A stretch of 64,000 bases of DNA from Erythrophleum ivorense (GCA_026724425.1 JAIUCV010000090.1:434001-498000); one strand, 5' to 3'. Positions 12,549 through 22,958 are shown, counted from the stretch's first letter. Notes: generated from the sequence alone by a model not told the origin. Program-made: numbers and translations.

Positions 12549-14127
12549 TGATGTGTGCCAGACATGGGTGTGGTATATATGCAAGTAATAAAAACCCTAA
12601 GCTAAACATGGTTGCAAGTGCACAACATGTTGTTGTAGTACTTAGGGGTCGATCCACAAGAGAATGCGAATTACACACTACACATTTGTAAAGATTTGGT
12701 TAAGCTAGATCAATAATATGCAAGGGGTTTTGTGTTTTTTTTTTTTATAAGGGAAAATTAAATAACAAATGCAAACTATACAAACACCATTATTGAACAA
12801 AGGACAATCCGCAAAAGACATAAGCCAAATCAATTGAAAAGTTTGTTAAATCCGATTTCTATGAACTCAAAACACTAAGATGTGGTCATCCCACTTTCGT
12901 GGCTCCGACCACCTATGTTTCTTAAACCAATGGACTCAGCATTCACATGGTCATTGAAGAGTGAAACATGCAATAAAATCGGGTAGTGATTGTTCACAAA
13001 ACTCCTTAGGTCTACTTTCATAGCCTAAGACGATTTGCCCATCAAATACTAGGACCGGAGATATAACAAGCTTTTGGAGAGTATATCAACCTTGGATCAA
13101 GTCGCTAGTTAGCTACTCTAGCAACAAGCTTTAGGTACGAATAAAGATGGTGAACCATAAGGTTTCCCTTTCTTTAACAACCGATTCTTGATGGCTTATC
13201 ATGTCATGTCTTCTTTGAAAGACCCATGATTCTATAACGAGTCTAAGGGAGTAGATAGGATCTCATAGTTCTAGGGAAAGGAGGCGGAATGATAGAGGTC
13301 AAACCGCCGCTCTCCCCTAGAGAGAAACCTCTAAACCCTAGACTAGAAGCTAAAACATGCGAGTATGTACATAATGCAAAAGAAAAGAAAGAGCAAGGAG
13401 ACCACCTAAGTGGCTCCGGTTTATTGACTGAAAGAAGAAGAGAGTTGTGTCTATTGATTCGTGATATTGATACAAGAGGCTAAAAGCAAGTATATATAGG
13501 TGAGGGGAGGCTAGGTCGGCTGAGTTAATGCGCAAAGGAGAAGAGGAAACTTTCCATTTCTTCTCCTCGCGTGAACTTGCTCACCAAGTCTTGAGTGAGG
13601 CGCGGCTGCCGCCTTCTTTTCGCGTGTAAAGATGTGGGCTTGAGTCATGATGAGGTTTAGGCTTGGCCCGCAGTGATCCCAGTCCATTTCGCTCATCCAA
13701 GCTCCATGGGCTTCACTTACTCGCCAGACGGACATGTCTTGGGAGAAAAAGATCCTAGGCCGTGTTTCTGCTCCAAATAGCCCAATTCCACTTCGCCGTG
13801 ACGCATGACTCATTTATCTATCTTTCCATATAAAGATTGCATGATTTTGACGTCGGAAAGACCCTTTGCCGCGGTCATATTTCGGATGCTTTGATTCTGT
13901 CCGAATGCGGAAACCGGCTAACTTGAGTTTTGTTGAGGCTCTTGACTTGGGAACTTGCATGGATCATTGTTTGAAGCTCTTTTGCCTTCTTTTTGCCATT
14001 TTGACCTGTTTGCTTCCCAAAACCACAATATACAAGAAAACTACCTCTTGGATACAAAATCATTATTATTAGGTAAGAAAATATAAAGAAAACCAAGGTA
14101 AAAAACATGTAAAATATGGATATATCA
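12549..14127 (-). repeat. Element C 5' LTR
   Basis: 1579 bp, the promoter-bearing LTR for the minus-strand ORF. A TATA-like CTATATATAC on the minus strand lies near 13490-13500. TGAGC follows at 14128-14132. Confidence 0.93.
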
Positions 14128-14754
14128 TGAGCCACAAGCGAGATTGAGTTGAGGCTCATGGTTGTGCCATTGAGGTTATCTTCTAAGCCGGTGATCTTCT
14201 CATCCAGGTGGTTATCCATCTCTTTTGAATTGAGGTTCAAGTCTCGGATCGCCTTGGTGTTGCCTCCAACGGTTGCGGCTTGTTCCCTTAGCTCCCCTTC
14301 CACTTCAATACACCTTGATTCGACTCTCTCCACTTGGTCAGAGAGGTTTCCGAACTTTCTATCAAGGTCATGCTTTAGAAACTCTAACCTTGTCTCAAGA
14401 CTTTGGCTAGACTTTCTTTGGATTTCCATGAAGTCTTCTATCATGGCTTTGTGATTGTCATCTCTATGCCTATTAAGTGCATGCTCTTGGTACGTGGGAA
14501 GGTTGGGGCGTGGACGGTGATGATGATGAGGTGGCTGGTGAGGTCGGCCTTGATAAACCGGTGATCGGTTTTGACGATAGTGATGATGTTCTTCTTGGCT
14601 AGTCTCGGCAAAGAGCGGATGGCGGAAATTTGGTGGGATTGGCATTGGGATGAAGTCTCCGGCCGGATTTGAATCATGTGGCCGCCTTTGAACTTCATGG
14701 GGAAGAGGTTTTCTTCCTTAAAAGTGGTTTACTCATGCTCGAGTAGTGACTCAT
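14128..14754 (-). pseudogene. Element B ORF, 5' part, frameshifted
   Basis: N-terminal part of the B protein, equivalent to residues 1 to about 205 of the C protein: the Pro/His-rich stretch and the start of the coiled coil. The expected ATG is at 14754-14752. One extra T near 14730 shifts the frame right after the start. C inserted after the SLVAH segment, so the longer frame seen at 13875-14645 continues artefactually into the LTR of C. The rest of the protein lies at 5370-6579. Confidence 0.85.
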
Positions 14755-14865
14755 CCTTAAAGTACCTAAGGAACAAAAGAGAAACAAAATTGCAAAAGTT
14801 AGTAAACATGAAACAAAAGATCTAGTCTTAACTTTTAATCTCATAAACGTGTAAGTGCAATGCAT

Positions 14866-14883
14866 TCCCCGGCAACGGCGCCA
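14866..14883 (-). other. Element B primer binding site (tRNA-Asp)
   Basis: Same 18-base complement to tRNA-Asp as in C, placed six bases inside the LTR edge at 14890. It confirms that B is transcribed on the minus strand with 14890-16457 as its 5' LTR. Confidence 0.9.
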
Positions 14884-14889
14884 AAAGCT

Positions 14890-16457
14890 TGATGCATGTG
14901 TGGGTGTGGTATGTATGCAAGTAATAAAAACCCTAAGCAAACATGGTTGCAAGTGCATAACATGTTGTTGTAGTACTTAGGGGTCGATCCACAAGAGAAT
15001 GCGAATTGCACACTACACATTTGTAAAGATTTGGTTAAGATAAATCAATAATATGCAAGGGGTTTTATATTTTGTTTCATAAGAGAGAGTAAATAACAAT
15101 GCAAACTATACAAACACCATTATTCAACAAAGGACAATCCGCAAAAGACATAAGCCAAGTCGATTGAAAAGTTTGTTAAATCCGATTTCTATGAACTCAA
15201 AGCACTAAGATGTGGTCATCCCACTTTCGTGGCTCCGACCACCTATGCTTCTTAAACCAATGGACTCAGCTTTCACATGGTCATTGAAGAGTGAAACATG
15301 CATTACAATTAGGTAGTGATTGTTCACAAAACTCCTTAGGTCTACTTTCATAGCCTAAGACGAATTGCCCATCAAATATTAGGACCGAAGATATAACAAG
15401 CTTTTGGAGAGTATATCAACCTTAGATCGAGTCGCTAGTTAGCTACTCTAGCAACAAGCTTTAGGTGTGAATAAAGATGGTGAACCATAAGGTTTCTCTT
15501 TCTTTAACAACCGATTCTCGATGGCTTATCATGTCATGTCTTCTTTGAAAGATCCATGATTCAATAACGAGTCTAAAGGAGTAGAGAGGATCTCATAGTT
15601 CTAGTGGAAGGAGGCGGAGTAATAGAGATTAAACCGCGGCTCTCCCATAGAGCGAATCCTCTAAACCCTAGACTTTAAGCTAAAACATGCGAGTATGTAC
15701 AAGATGCAAATGAAAAGAAAGAGCAAGGAGACCACTTAAGTGGCTCCGGTTTATTGACTGAAAGAAGAAGAGATTTGTGTTCTATGATATTGTGATATCG
15801 ATACAAGAGGCTAAAAGCAAGTATATATAGGTGAGGGGAGGCTAGGTCGGCTGAGTTAATGCGCAAAAGAGAAGAGGAAACTTTCCATTTCTTCTCCTCG
15901 ATTGAACTTGCTCACCAAGTCTTGAGTGAGGCGCGGCTGCCACCTTCTTTTCGCGTGTAAAGATGTGGGCTTGAGTCATGATGAGGTTTAGGCTTGGCCT
16001 GCAGTGATCCCGGTCCATTTCGCTCATCCAAGCTCCATGGGCTTCACTTACTCGCCAGACGGACATGTCTTGGGAGAAAAACATCATAGGACGCATTTCT
16101 GCTCCAAATGGCCCAATTACACTTCTCCGCGACGCATGACTCATTTATCTATCTTTCCATATAAAGATCTCATGATTTGGACGTCGGAAAGACCCTTTTC
16201 CACGGTCATCTTTCGGATGCTTTGATTCTGTCCGAATGCGGAAATCGGCTAACTTGAGTTTTGTTGAAGCTCTTGACTTGGGAACTTGCATGGATCATTA
16301 TTTGAAGCTCTTTTGCCTTCTTTTTGCCATTTTGACCTGTTTGCTTCCCAAAACCACAATATACAAGAAAACTACCTCTTGGATACAAAATCATTATTAT
16401 TAAGTAAGAAAATATAAAGAAAACCAAGGTAAAAACATGTAAAATATGGATATATCA
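14890..16457 (-). repeat. Element B 5' LTR
   Basis: 1568 bp, paired with 1415-2982. A TATA-like motif on the minus strand lies near 15822-15832. It shows more differences from its partner than the C LTRs show from each other, which agrees with B being older than C. Confidence 0.93.
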
Positions 16458-16888
16458 GGGTGTCGATCGACACCGGTTATTGGAAAATCGACCGGATTGA
16501 TTTAAGTCGGCTGGTTTGGGCGAGGGAAGCCCTAGGTCCGCGATAAAACACTGTAGCCGCGTGGTGAAAGTTATTTTTTGAGTTTTTCACTTTCAGAGCA
16601 AGAGGGAGGCGATTTTGGGAGAGAAATCTGAGTTTCTGGGTTAGCTATGTTGCTGTTCTTCACCGTTCATCTCCTTTCCTTCCTTTCAACCCTTTTCAAG
16701 GTGAGTGCGTGACTGTAGGTCCGTTATTCATTGGAGATTGTTTGATTTCGAGTTTATTGATGAGTTTTCGAGTTGTTCTTGAGTTATGGTTGAGTTATAT
16801 TGCTGTTTGATCGATGTGGGGGTTGAATCCCACGATTTTGGTTGTTTTGTGCGCTTTTTGTAGCTTCTGATGTCTGGGCGTCGAGCTG

Positions 16889-16969
16889 GTGTCGACCGAC
16901 ACTCGATGGGTGTCGATCGACACTCAGGAGGCTGGCGTCGATCGACACTCTTGAGGTGTCGGTCGACAC
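16889..16969. repeat. Cluster of four 14-bp palindromes in LTR A
   Basis: GTGTCGACCGACAC at 16889, GTGTCGATCGACAC at 16910, GCGTCGATCGACAC at 16935 and GTGTCGGTCGACAC at 16956 are spaced 21-25 bp apart. The same cluster is at 23723-23803 in the 3' LTR. Variants differ mostly at the two central bases while the GTGTC/GACAC arms stay. They could act as protein-binding sites or as RNA hairpins; nothing here decides which. Confidence 0.85.
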
Positions 16970-17109
16970 TGACCTGGGTGGTCAGGAAATGTGGGTTTTT
17001 CCTGACTTGGAGGTTTCTGTTGTTGTTTATTGTTCTTGTTGTTGATTATCGTTGATGTATTGTCTAGTGTTTGACGTACTTGGCCTGTAGGCAGGATGAT
17101 CCACTCACT

Positions 17110-17129
17110 AAGTATTTATGATAATACTT
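17110..17129 (+). promoter_or_regulatory. Conserved small hairpin near the LTR A 3' part
   Basis: AAGTATT and AATACTT pair around TATGAT. The same hairpin is at 23944-23963 and 38341-38360. In element E (38876-38895) the closing pair is changed on both sides to GAGTATT/AATACTC. Its position in the R/U5-side part of the LTR suggests a role in the RNA, but this is inference. Confidence 0.6.
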
Positions 17130-17448
17130 ACGCATCTCTATTCCAATGTGATGCAGGTAACATCAATGTTCTTCCGCGGAAAGAGACCGAGAGAAGAGGA
17201 TGATGAGACTAGGAATTTGATATTGGCCATCTTGTTGTGGTTGACAAGGAATTCGTTTTTAGGATGATAGTTTTATTTTAATAATGTAGCGAACCTGGTG
17301 TTTAGGTTGCTAGAATTTATTATTGGTTTTATTGGTTATTGGTTTATTTGTTGAACGGTTATTTATGATTTAATATTATTGATTTCATTCGAGAATTTCC
17401 GCATTGATAATTATAAAAAAAAAAAAAAAAAGCTTGGTTGTTTCATTT

Positions 17449-17460
17449 TGGTATCAGAGC
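17449..17460 (+). other. Element A primer binding site (tRNA-iMet)
   Basis: TGGTATCAGAGC, complementary to the 3' end of plant initiator tRNA-Met, lies three bases after the 5' LTR. Confidence 0.9.
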
Positions 17461-17622
17461 GAATACGGTTTTAGGACTGTTAGCATTGGGTGAATTGGAC
17501 TATGTGTTTAATTGATTATGTGAGTAGTCAGTTAGTAGTCTAGTCTCATCCTCTCGGTCTTCCAGTTTTGTGGTTTTGTGCTGACTTTGCTCATTTTATG
17601 TACTTGGTGGAAGTGCAGAGAG

Positions 17623-19045
17623 ATGGATGCAGGTCGTGGTCGCGGTCGTGGCCGTGGTCGTGGTGGAGCCCGTGGGGGCAGAGGAGCTGGTCGCGGTGGG
17701 CGAGCAGCGGTCGTGGAGGTCGGGGTGCTGGGCGTGGTTTGCCAGAGGCTGAGGTTTCAGTAGAGAGTGCAGCGCCGAGTGTGGCGGCAGCGTCAGTTAC
17801 TCAGTCAGTCTCGTTGGCCGGTGGGGCTAACTCAGGTGCCGGTGGTGGCACAGGAGCTGGAGCGGTTCCCGGTGGGGGCGCTGCTTTAGCTCAGGGAGAG
17901 ATGATAGTGGGGCTACTGACGCAGTTGTTGGCACGTCTTCCTCAGGGAGTTCCACAGCAGGCTCTGGTTGCACCTCCAGTGGCCGGGGCACAGGTTGGTG
18001 CCGGTTTTGTTGAGCAGCAGGAGGCTGCGGGGCAGCAGTGTGCTGCGGTTGGGTATTCGCCTTATCGTGAGATGATGAGGGAGATGCAGAGGATTGGCAC
18101 GCCTATGTTTGAGGGCGGTGTTACTCCAGAGCAGGCTGACGAGTGGCGTCAGAGGTTAGAGCGGAACTTCGATTCAGTTCGTTGTCCAGAGCAGTTTCAG
18201 GTTGAGTTGGCAGTGCACTACCTTGGAGGTGATGCAGATTTGTAGTGGAGGTCTGTTAGGACCCGGAGAGCGGATTGGACTTGGGTTGATTTCGTCGAGG
18301 AGTTCAACCACAAGTTTTTCCCGTAGGAGGCTCGTGACAGACTGCAGTTGAGGTTTTAGACTTGACGCAGGGTGAGAGGTCTGTACGGGAGTACGATGCA
18401 GAGTTCTGCAGGTTGGTGGTTCACACAGGTGGTGAGCTGGTGAGTGAGCGGGCGTTGATGTCGAGGTTTCTTCAGGGACTTCGGAGGAACATCAGGACTC
18501 AGTGCAGAGGTGGTATGTACCACACTAGAGCCGGTTTAGTGGAGTAGGCAGCTTCCATTGAGGAGGATTTGCGTGAGCCGGTGAGTTCAGCAGTTGTTCC
18601 GGCTGTAGTTGCTTCTGCTACCCATCCTCGGGGCCAGCAGCAGTAGCAGCAGCGTAGAGGTTACAGTTGTGGTCATGGCAGGGGCGGCAGGCCTGCGCAA
18701 GGTCAGAAGAGGAGAGCAGAGGAGATATCTGCTAGTAGCCAGAGTGCGGGTGGTTGCTTTGGTTGTGGGAGTTTGGATCACAGAGTTGCTACTTGCCCCA
18801 AAAGGGCGGGATCCAGAGAGACTTCAGTGTGCTTCTATTGCAGGGAGCCGGGGCATATCAAGCCGAAGTGTCCTAAGTTGCAGCAGAGGTCTGTGTCAGT
18901 GGTGCAGCCGTTGGCTATTCAGTCAGCAGCTCAGATTGCAGCGTTGCAGTCAGGTGGAGCGCCGCGTGTTTATACTCCGGCAGAGGTGGGCCAGACCAGT
19001 CAGTCAGGCCAGATCACAGGTAAAATCTTTGACTCAGACTTATAA
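17623..19045 (+). pseudogene. gag: Element A gag (degenerate)
   Basis: Starts MDAGRGRGRG with a Gly/Arg-rich N-terminus. A capsid-like region (MREMQRIGTPMFEGG, then EQADEWRQRLERNF) follows, then two CCHC zinc knuckles: CFGCGSLDHRVATC at 18755-18796 and CFYCREPGHIKPKC at 18830-18871. Gag would coat the element RNA in the cytoplasm. Damage: a frameshift near 17700, a TAG in place of a conserved Trp at 18243-18245, a further stop near 18325, and more frame changes before the knuckles. The frame ends KIFDSDL-stop at 19043-19045, but a possible intron at 19020-19135 would join it to the protease. Confidence 0.88.
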
Positions 19046-19135
19046 TTCTTAAGGGTAGAATTTTTGGTGTTGTCTGTTTCTTCTATTTTACTGTGATAGA
19101 GTTTTGGGGTTCTCAACACTTGTGGAATTGTGTAG
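19020..19135 (+). other. Possible intron between gag and protease of A
   Basis: GT at 19020 follows ATCACAG, and AG at 19134-19135 follows a T-rich tract. Removing these 116 bases joins the gag frame (GQITG) to the protease frame (TLLVGGFESHVLLDSG) without a stop. Element E keeps GT and AG at matching places (42031-42145). Splicing is inferred only. Confidence 0.4.
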
Positions 19136-22100
19136 GGACCTTGTTAGTTGGCGGTTTTGAGTCTCACGTGTTGTTGGACTCGGGAGCATCTAACTGCTTC
19201 ATTACTCCGGAGAGAGCTGAGAGTAGTGGTATTCGGAGTAGCGATGGCGAGGCTTCAGGCTTTGTCAAGGTGGCCGGTGGTGGTTTTCTGGCTACTTCGG
19301 GCAGAGCTAGAGCAGTGGATGTGCGGATTGCGGGGCAGTCTATGCCAGCAGATTTAGTCATCAGTCCAGTGGAGCTGTATGACGTGATTTTGGGGATGGA
19401 CTGGTTATCTTTTTACCGGGTTCATCTGGATTGCTACAGAGGTAGAGTGGTGTTTGAGCAGGATGCAGGGAAGTTGGTTTATCAGGGAGTGAGACCGACT
19501 TCAGGGAGTATAGTGATCTCAGCTATTCAGGCAGAGCAGTTGTTAGAGCGGGGCTGTGAAGCCTATTTGGCGACGATTACTATGACAGAGTCCAGTGGTG
19601 AGGTGGTTTTGCAGGATATTCAGGTTGTTCGGGATTTTGAGGATGTTTTTCGGTCGCTGAAGGGATTGCCACCATCTCGGTCAGATCCTTTCACGATTGA
19701 GTTAGAGCCCGGGACAGCTCCGATATCAAAGACACCTTACAGGATGGCTCCAGCAGAGATGGCAGAGCTGAAGAAACAGCTCGAGGACCTTTTGAGTAAA
19801 GGGTTCATCAGACCGAGTGTTTCGCCGTGGGGAGCACCAGTGTTGTTTGTAAAGAAGAAGGATGGCAGTTGAGAGGGGCTACTTGGTTCTCCAGGATTGA
19901 CTTAGCATCGGGATATCACCAGATTCCGATAGATGAGACAGATGTTCAGAAGACAGCTTTCCGGACGAGGTATGGGCATTTTGAGTTTGTGGTCATGCCT
20001 TTCGGTTTGACTAATGCGCCGGCAGCTTTCATGAGATTGATGAACGACGTGTTCAGGGAGTTTCTGGATGTGTTTGTCATTATTTTCATATATGATATTT
20101 TGGTGTATTCGAGGAGTCCAGAGGAGCATGCGACGCATTTGAGGCTTGTTTTGGAGAAGCTTCGGGAGCATAAGCTTTTCGCTAAGTTGAGCAAGTGCAA
20201 TTTTTGGCAGAGAGAGATGGGTTTTCTTGGTCACATTGTTTCTGCAGAGGGAGTTTCTGTGGATCCGGCTAAGATTGAGGCCATCAGAGATTGGCCTAGA
20301 CCGAGTAGTGCTACCGAGATCAGGAGTTTTCTGGGTTTAGCAGGCTACTACAGGAGGTTCGTCAAGGTGTTTGCGAGTATGTCTCAGCCGATGACGAAGT
20401 TGACTGGCAAGGATGTGCCGTATGTGTGGTCGCATGAGTGCGAGGAGAGCTTTGAGAAGCTCAAGGAGATGTTGACTAGTACACCAGTGTTGGCATTACC
20501 CGATCCGGGGAAGCCTTATGTAGTGTACACAGATGCTTCAGGAGTTGGACTTGTTTGTGTTTTGATGCAGGAGGGCAGAGTGATTGCCTATGCTTCGAGG
20601 CAGTTGCAGGGCAGTGAGCGCAACCGTCCTACGCATGATCTTGAGTTGGGAGCAGTGGTTTTTGCACTCAAAATTTGGAGGTCTTATCTTTATGGTGGTA
20701 GAGTGCAGATCTTCACAGATCACAAGAGTCTACAGCATATCTTTACTCAGCCTTTGTTGAATGCGAGGCAGACGCGTTGGGTGGAGTTTCTGGCAGACTA
20801 TGACCTGGATATTGTTTATCATCCGGGCAAGGCCAATTTGGTGGCAGATGCCTTGAGTCGACGGAGGGTTGATTCAGATAGAGAGCGTGGTGTTGAGGCT
20901 TTGGTCAGCGAGATTAGTACATTGCGTCTTTGTGCTATTTCAGAGGAGCCTTTGGGTTTGGAGGCAGCTGATCAGGCAGATTTACTCAGTAGAATCAGAG
21001 TGGCTCAGCAGAGTGATCAGAGTTTGGTTGATGCTTCGCAGGCGTCTGGTTCTGAGTATCAGGTCTCATCGAATGGGACTATCTTGGTTCGTGGGCGAGT
21101 TTGTGTGCCCAAGGATGTGGAGTTGAGACAGGAGGTTTTGAGAGAGGCTCATTCGAGCAATTTTTCGATTCATTCGGGTGCGACCAAGATGTACCGTGAC
21201 CTCAAACGGTATTATCATTGGGTTGGGATGAAGAGAGATGTGGCAGATTGGGTTGCGAGGTGCAACACTTGTTCTTTGGTCAAGGCAGAGCATCAGGTGC
21301 CTAGTGGTCTTTTGCAGAGTTTACCCATTCCAGAGTGGAAGTGGGATATGATCACTATGGATTTTGTGGTGGGATTGCCTATCTCACGGACATTCGATGC
21401 TATTTGGGTCATTGTGGATCGCTTGACCAAGTCAGCACATTTCTTGGCCATCAAGAAGACAGATGGAGCGGCTGTCTTGGCTAGGAAGTTTGTGCGAGAG
21501 ATTGTGGGGCTGCATGGAGTGCCAGCCAGTATTGTGTCGGATAGAGATCCGAGGTTTGCTTCAGAGTTTTGGAGGGCATTTCAGACTGAGATGGGCACTA
21601 AGGTGCATATGAGTACAGCGTATCATCCGCAGACATATGGGAAATCAAAGAGGACTATTCAGACTTTGGAGGATCTGCTTAGGATGTGTGTACTGGATTG
21701 GGGTGGTCATTGGGCTGATCATCTGTGTTTGGCAGAGTTTACCTATAACAACAGTTTTCAGTCTAGTATTGGCATGGCTCCATTTGAGGCTTTGTATGGG
21801 AGGCCATGCAGGACACCGTTATGCTGGACCCAAGTGGGGGAGCGCAGCATGTTTGGAGCTACTTTTGTTCAGGAGACGACAGAGAAGATCTGTGTCTTGA
21901 GGTTGAACATGAAGGAGGCTCAGGATAGACAGAGGAGTTATGCAGATAGGCGGCGACGTGAGCTTGAGTTTCAGGTGGGAGATAGAGTTTATCTCAAGAT
22001 GGCTATGTTGAGAGGCCCTAACAGGTCCATAGCAGAGAACAAGCTCAGTCCGCGTTTTATGGGCCCGTTTCCAGTGGTGGAGCGAGTTGGGCCAGTAGCT

Positions 22101-22363
22101 TATCGGTTGGAGTTGCCACCGATTATGAGCGCCTTTCACAAGGTGTTTCATGTTTCTATGTTGAGGAGGTGCAGCCAGATATGACAGTTCCGGCAGTTCC
22201 TGTGAGGATTCTTGAGAGGAGAGTCAAGGTTCTGCGGAACAAGAGGGTGCCATTGTTGAGAGTCTTGTGGGACTGTAGTGGCACAGAGGAGCAGACTTGG
22301 GAGCCAGAGGCAAGGATGAAGCTGAAGTTCGGAAAGTGGTTCGACAAGCAGGCTGTGGAGTGA
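19136..22363 (+). pseudogene. pol: Element A pol: protease, RT, RNase H, integrase, chromodomain
   Basis: Order: retropepsin (LLDSGASNCFITP near 19165); RT fingers (KTPYRMAPAE to VKKKDGS); RT palm (DLASGYHQIPI, MPFGLTNAPAAF); RNase H (YTDASGVG to TDHKSL); integrase with an HHCC region and DDE core (TMDFVVGLP, VSDRDPRF, AYHPQT); and a chromodomain-like end (EEQTWEPEARM). It would copy the RNA and insert the cDNA. Damage: a deletion of about 91 bp at 19870 between CAGTT repeats shifts the frame and removes part of the RT. The catalytic FIDD is FIYD (Tyr at 20091-20093). The third integrase acidic residue is Lys (GKSKRT, expected S-E-R-T). A small deletion near 22172 shifts the tail. It cannot be functional. 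Confidence 0.92.
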
Positions 22364-22595
22364 GCTTTTTCATCTTTGTGGTTCTAGTCTTGTTTTTGGT
22401 TTTGGTGTTGTTGGTTTTGGATTATGTATTTTCGTTTTCGTTGTACGATATACATTTTGGGAGTTATATGAGATGGAGTTTTTTCCTCATATTTTGGTTT
22501 CGTGTTTTGGATGTTACAAGTTTCTTTGGCCGGTGGGGTCATCGAAAATTTTGGTCATATGATTATACGCGTTTCAGTGTTATTACTCGATATAT

Positions 22596-22835
22596 CTAGA
22601 GACGGTGGGTCTTTAGAGTTGACGGTGGGTCTACTTTTGTTGGGACGGTGGGTGCCCGGCAGACTTATATTGGGGGTCGCTACCTCAGTATGAGTGGTTT
22701 TTGTGACGGTGGGTCACAGTTTGGTTTTCGTGACGGTGGGTCACGGTTTGGACGGTTTGGATATTGTGACGGTGGGTCACAGTATAGATATTGTGGCGGT
22801 GGGCCGCAATATAGATGTCGTGACGGTGGGTCACG
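22596..22835 (+). repeat. Element A 3' UTR hairpin array with GGTGG loops
   Basis: Eight short hairpins share the loop GGTGG and differ in their stems: 22596-22616, 22617-22635, 22642-22657, 22702-22718, 22729-22745, 22761-22785, 22788-22812 and 22819-22835. A ninth hairpin of another type (ACTTATA/TATGAGT) is at 22663-22695. Stem changes are matched on both sides, for example TGTGAC/GTCACA, CGTGAC/GTCACG and GTGGC/GCCGC with a U.G wobble. The array lies between the pol stop and the polypurine tract, so it would be in the genomic RNA. Confidence 0.85.
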
Positions 22836-22922
22836 GTATTGAGAGTAATAATGTCTTGAAACATGCGTATAACATAGGACTAAAATTCGAGTTTTTGAGG
22901 TCTTGGAGAGACGTTTGTGCTG

Positions 22923-22958
22923 GGATTCGAGGACGAATCCAGTTTAGTGGGGGAGAAT
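22923..22958 (+). other. Pre-PPT hairpin and polypurine tract of A
   Basis: GGATTCG and CGAATCC pair around AGGA (22923-22940). The tract GTGGGGGAGAA then ends directly before the 3' LTR. The same arrangement is in E (45992-46027) and G (48618-48653). The tract primes plus-strand DNA synthesis. Confidence 0.8.

Larger units (their letters stand above)
6580..14127 (-). mobile_element. Element C: young non-autonomous Athila-like LTR element
   Basis: Flanked by TGAGC at 6575-6579 and 14128-14132, with two 1579-bp LTRs that look almost identical by eye. It has a tRNA-Asp primer site, one uninterrupted frame (10581-12413), a 2.4 kb non-coding tail and a polypurine tract. It is the same family as B and inserted into B's reading frame. 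This makes it the youngest member of the left nest. It lacks RT, RNase H and integrase, so it fits the TR-GAG type of non-autonomous elements that keep only gag-like coding. Confidence 0.93.
1415..16457 (-). mobile_element. Element B: non-autonomous Athila-like LTR element
   Basis: On the minus strand the element starts TGATATATCC and ends CATGCATCA. It is flanked by GGGTG at 1410-1414 and 16458-16462. Both LTRs are 1568 bp (14890-16457 is 5', 1415-2982 is 3'). The primer site matches tRNA-Asp, as in Athila-group elements. The single reading frame (coiled coil plus retropepsin-like domain) is split by element C at 6579/14128. No RT, RNase H or integrase sequence is visible in B or C, so B needed enzymes from another element. 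B inserted into the 5' LTR of A and is therefore younger than A. Confidence 0.92.
16463..17445 (+). repeat. Element A 5' LTR, remainder
   Basis: Resumes after the second GGGTG (16458-16462) and runs to GTTTCA at 17445. With 1088-1414 the LTR is about 1310 bp; the 3' LTR is 1318 bp. It contains four palindromes at 16889-16969, a hairpin with stem AAGTATT/AATACTT at 17110-17129 and an A-rich run just before the 3' edge. ATAAAA near 16541 may be the TATA-like core (weak). Confidence 0.92.

Noticed and set aside
12414..12584. N-terminal extension of the C protein (MHIYHTHVWHTSS)
   Set aside because: It reads through the LTR edge and primer binding site. The start at 12413 is far more likely.
16784..17055. 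Small frames reading VSIDASLLSVDRHPSSVGRH on the minus strand and its plus-strand counterpart, repeated near 23618-23889
   Set aside because: These peptides are translations of the GTGTCGATCGACAC palindromes in the A LTRs and not genes.
19902..20234. Minus-strand frame opposite the RT of A
   Set aside because: It is a shadow of the well-supported pol frame on the plus strand.
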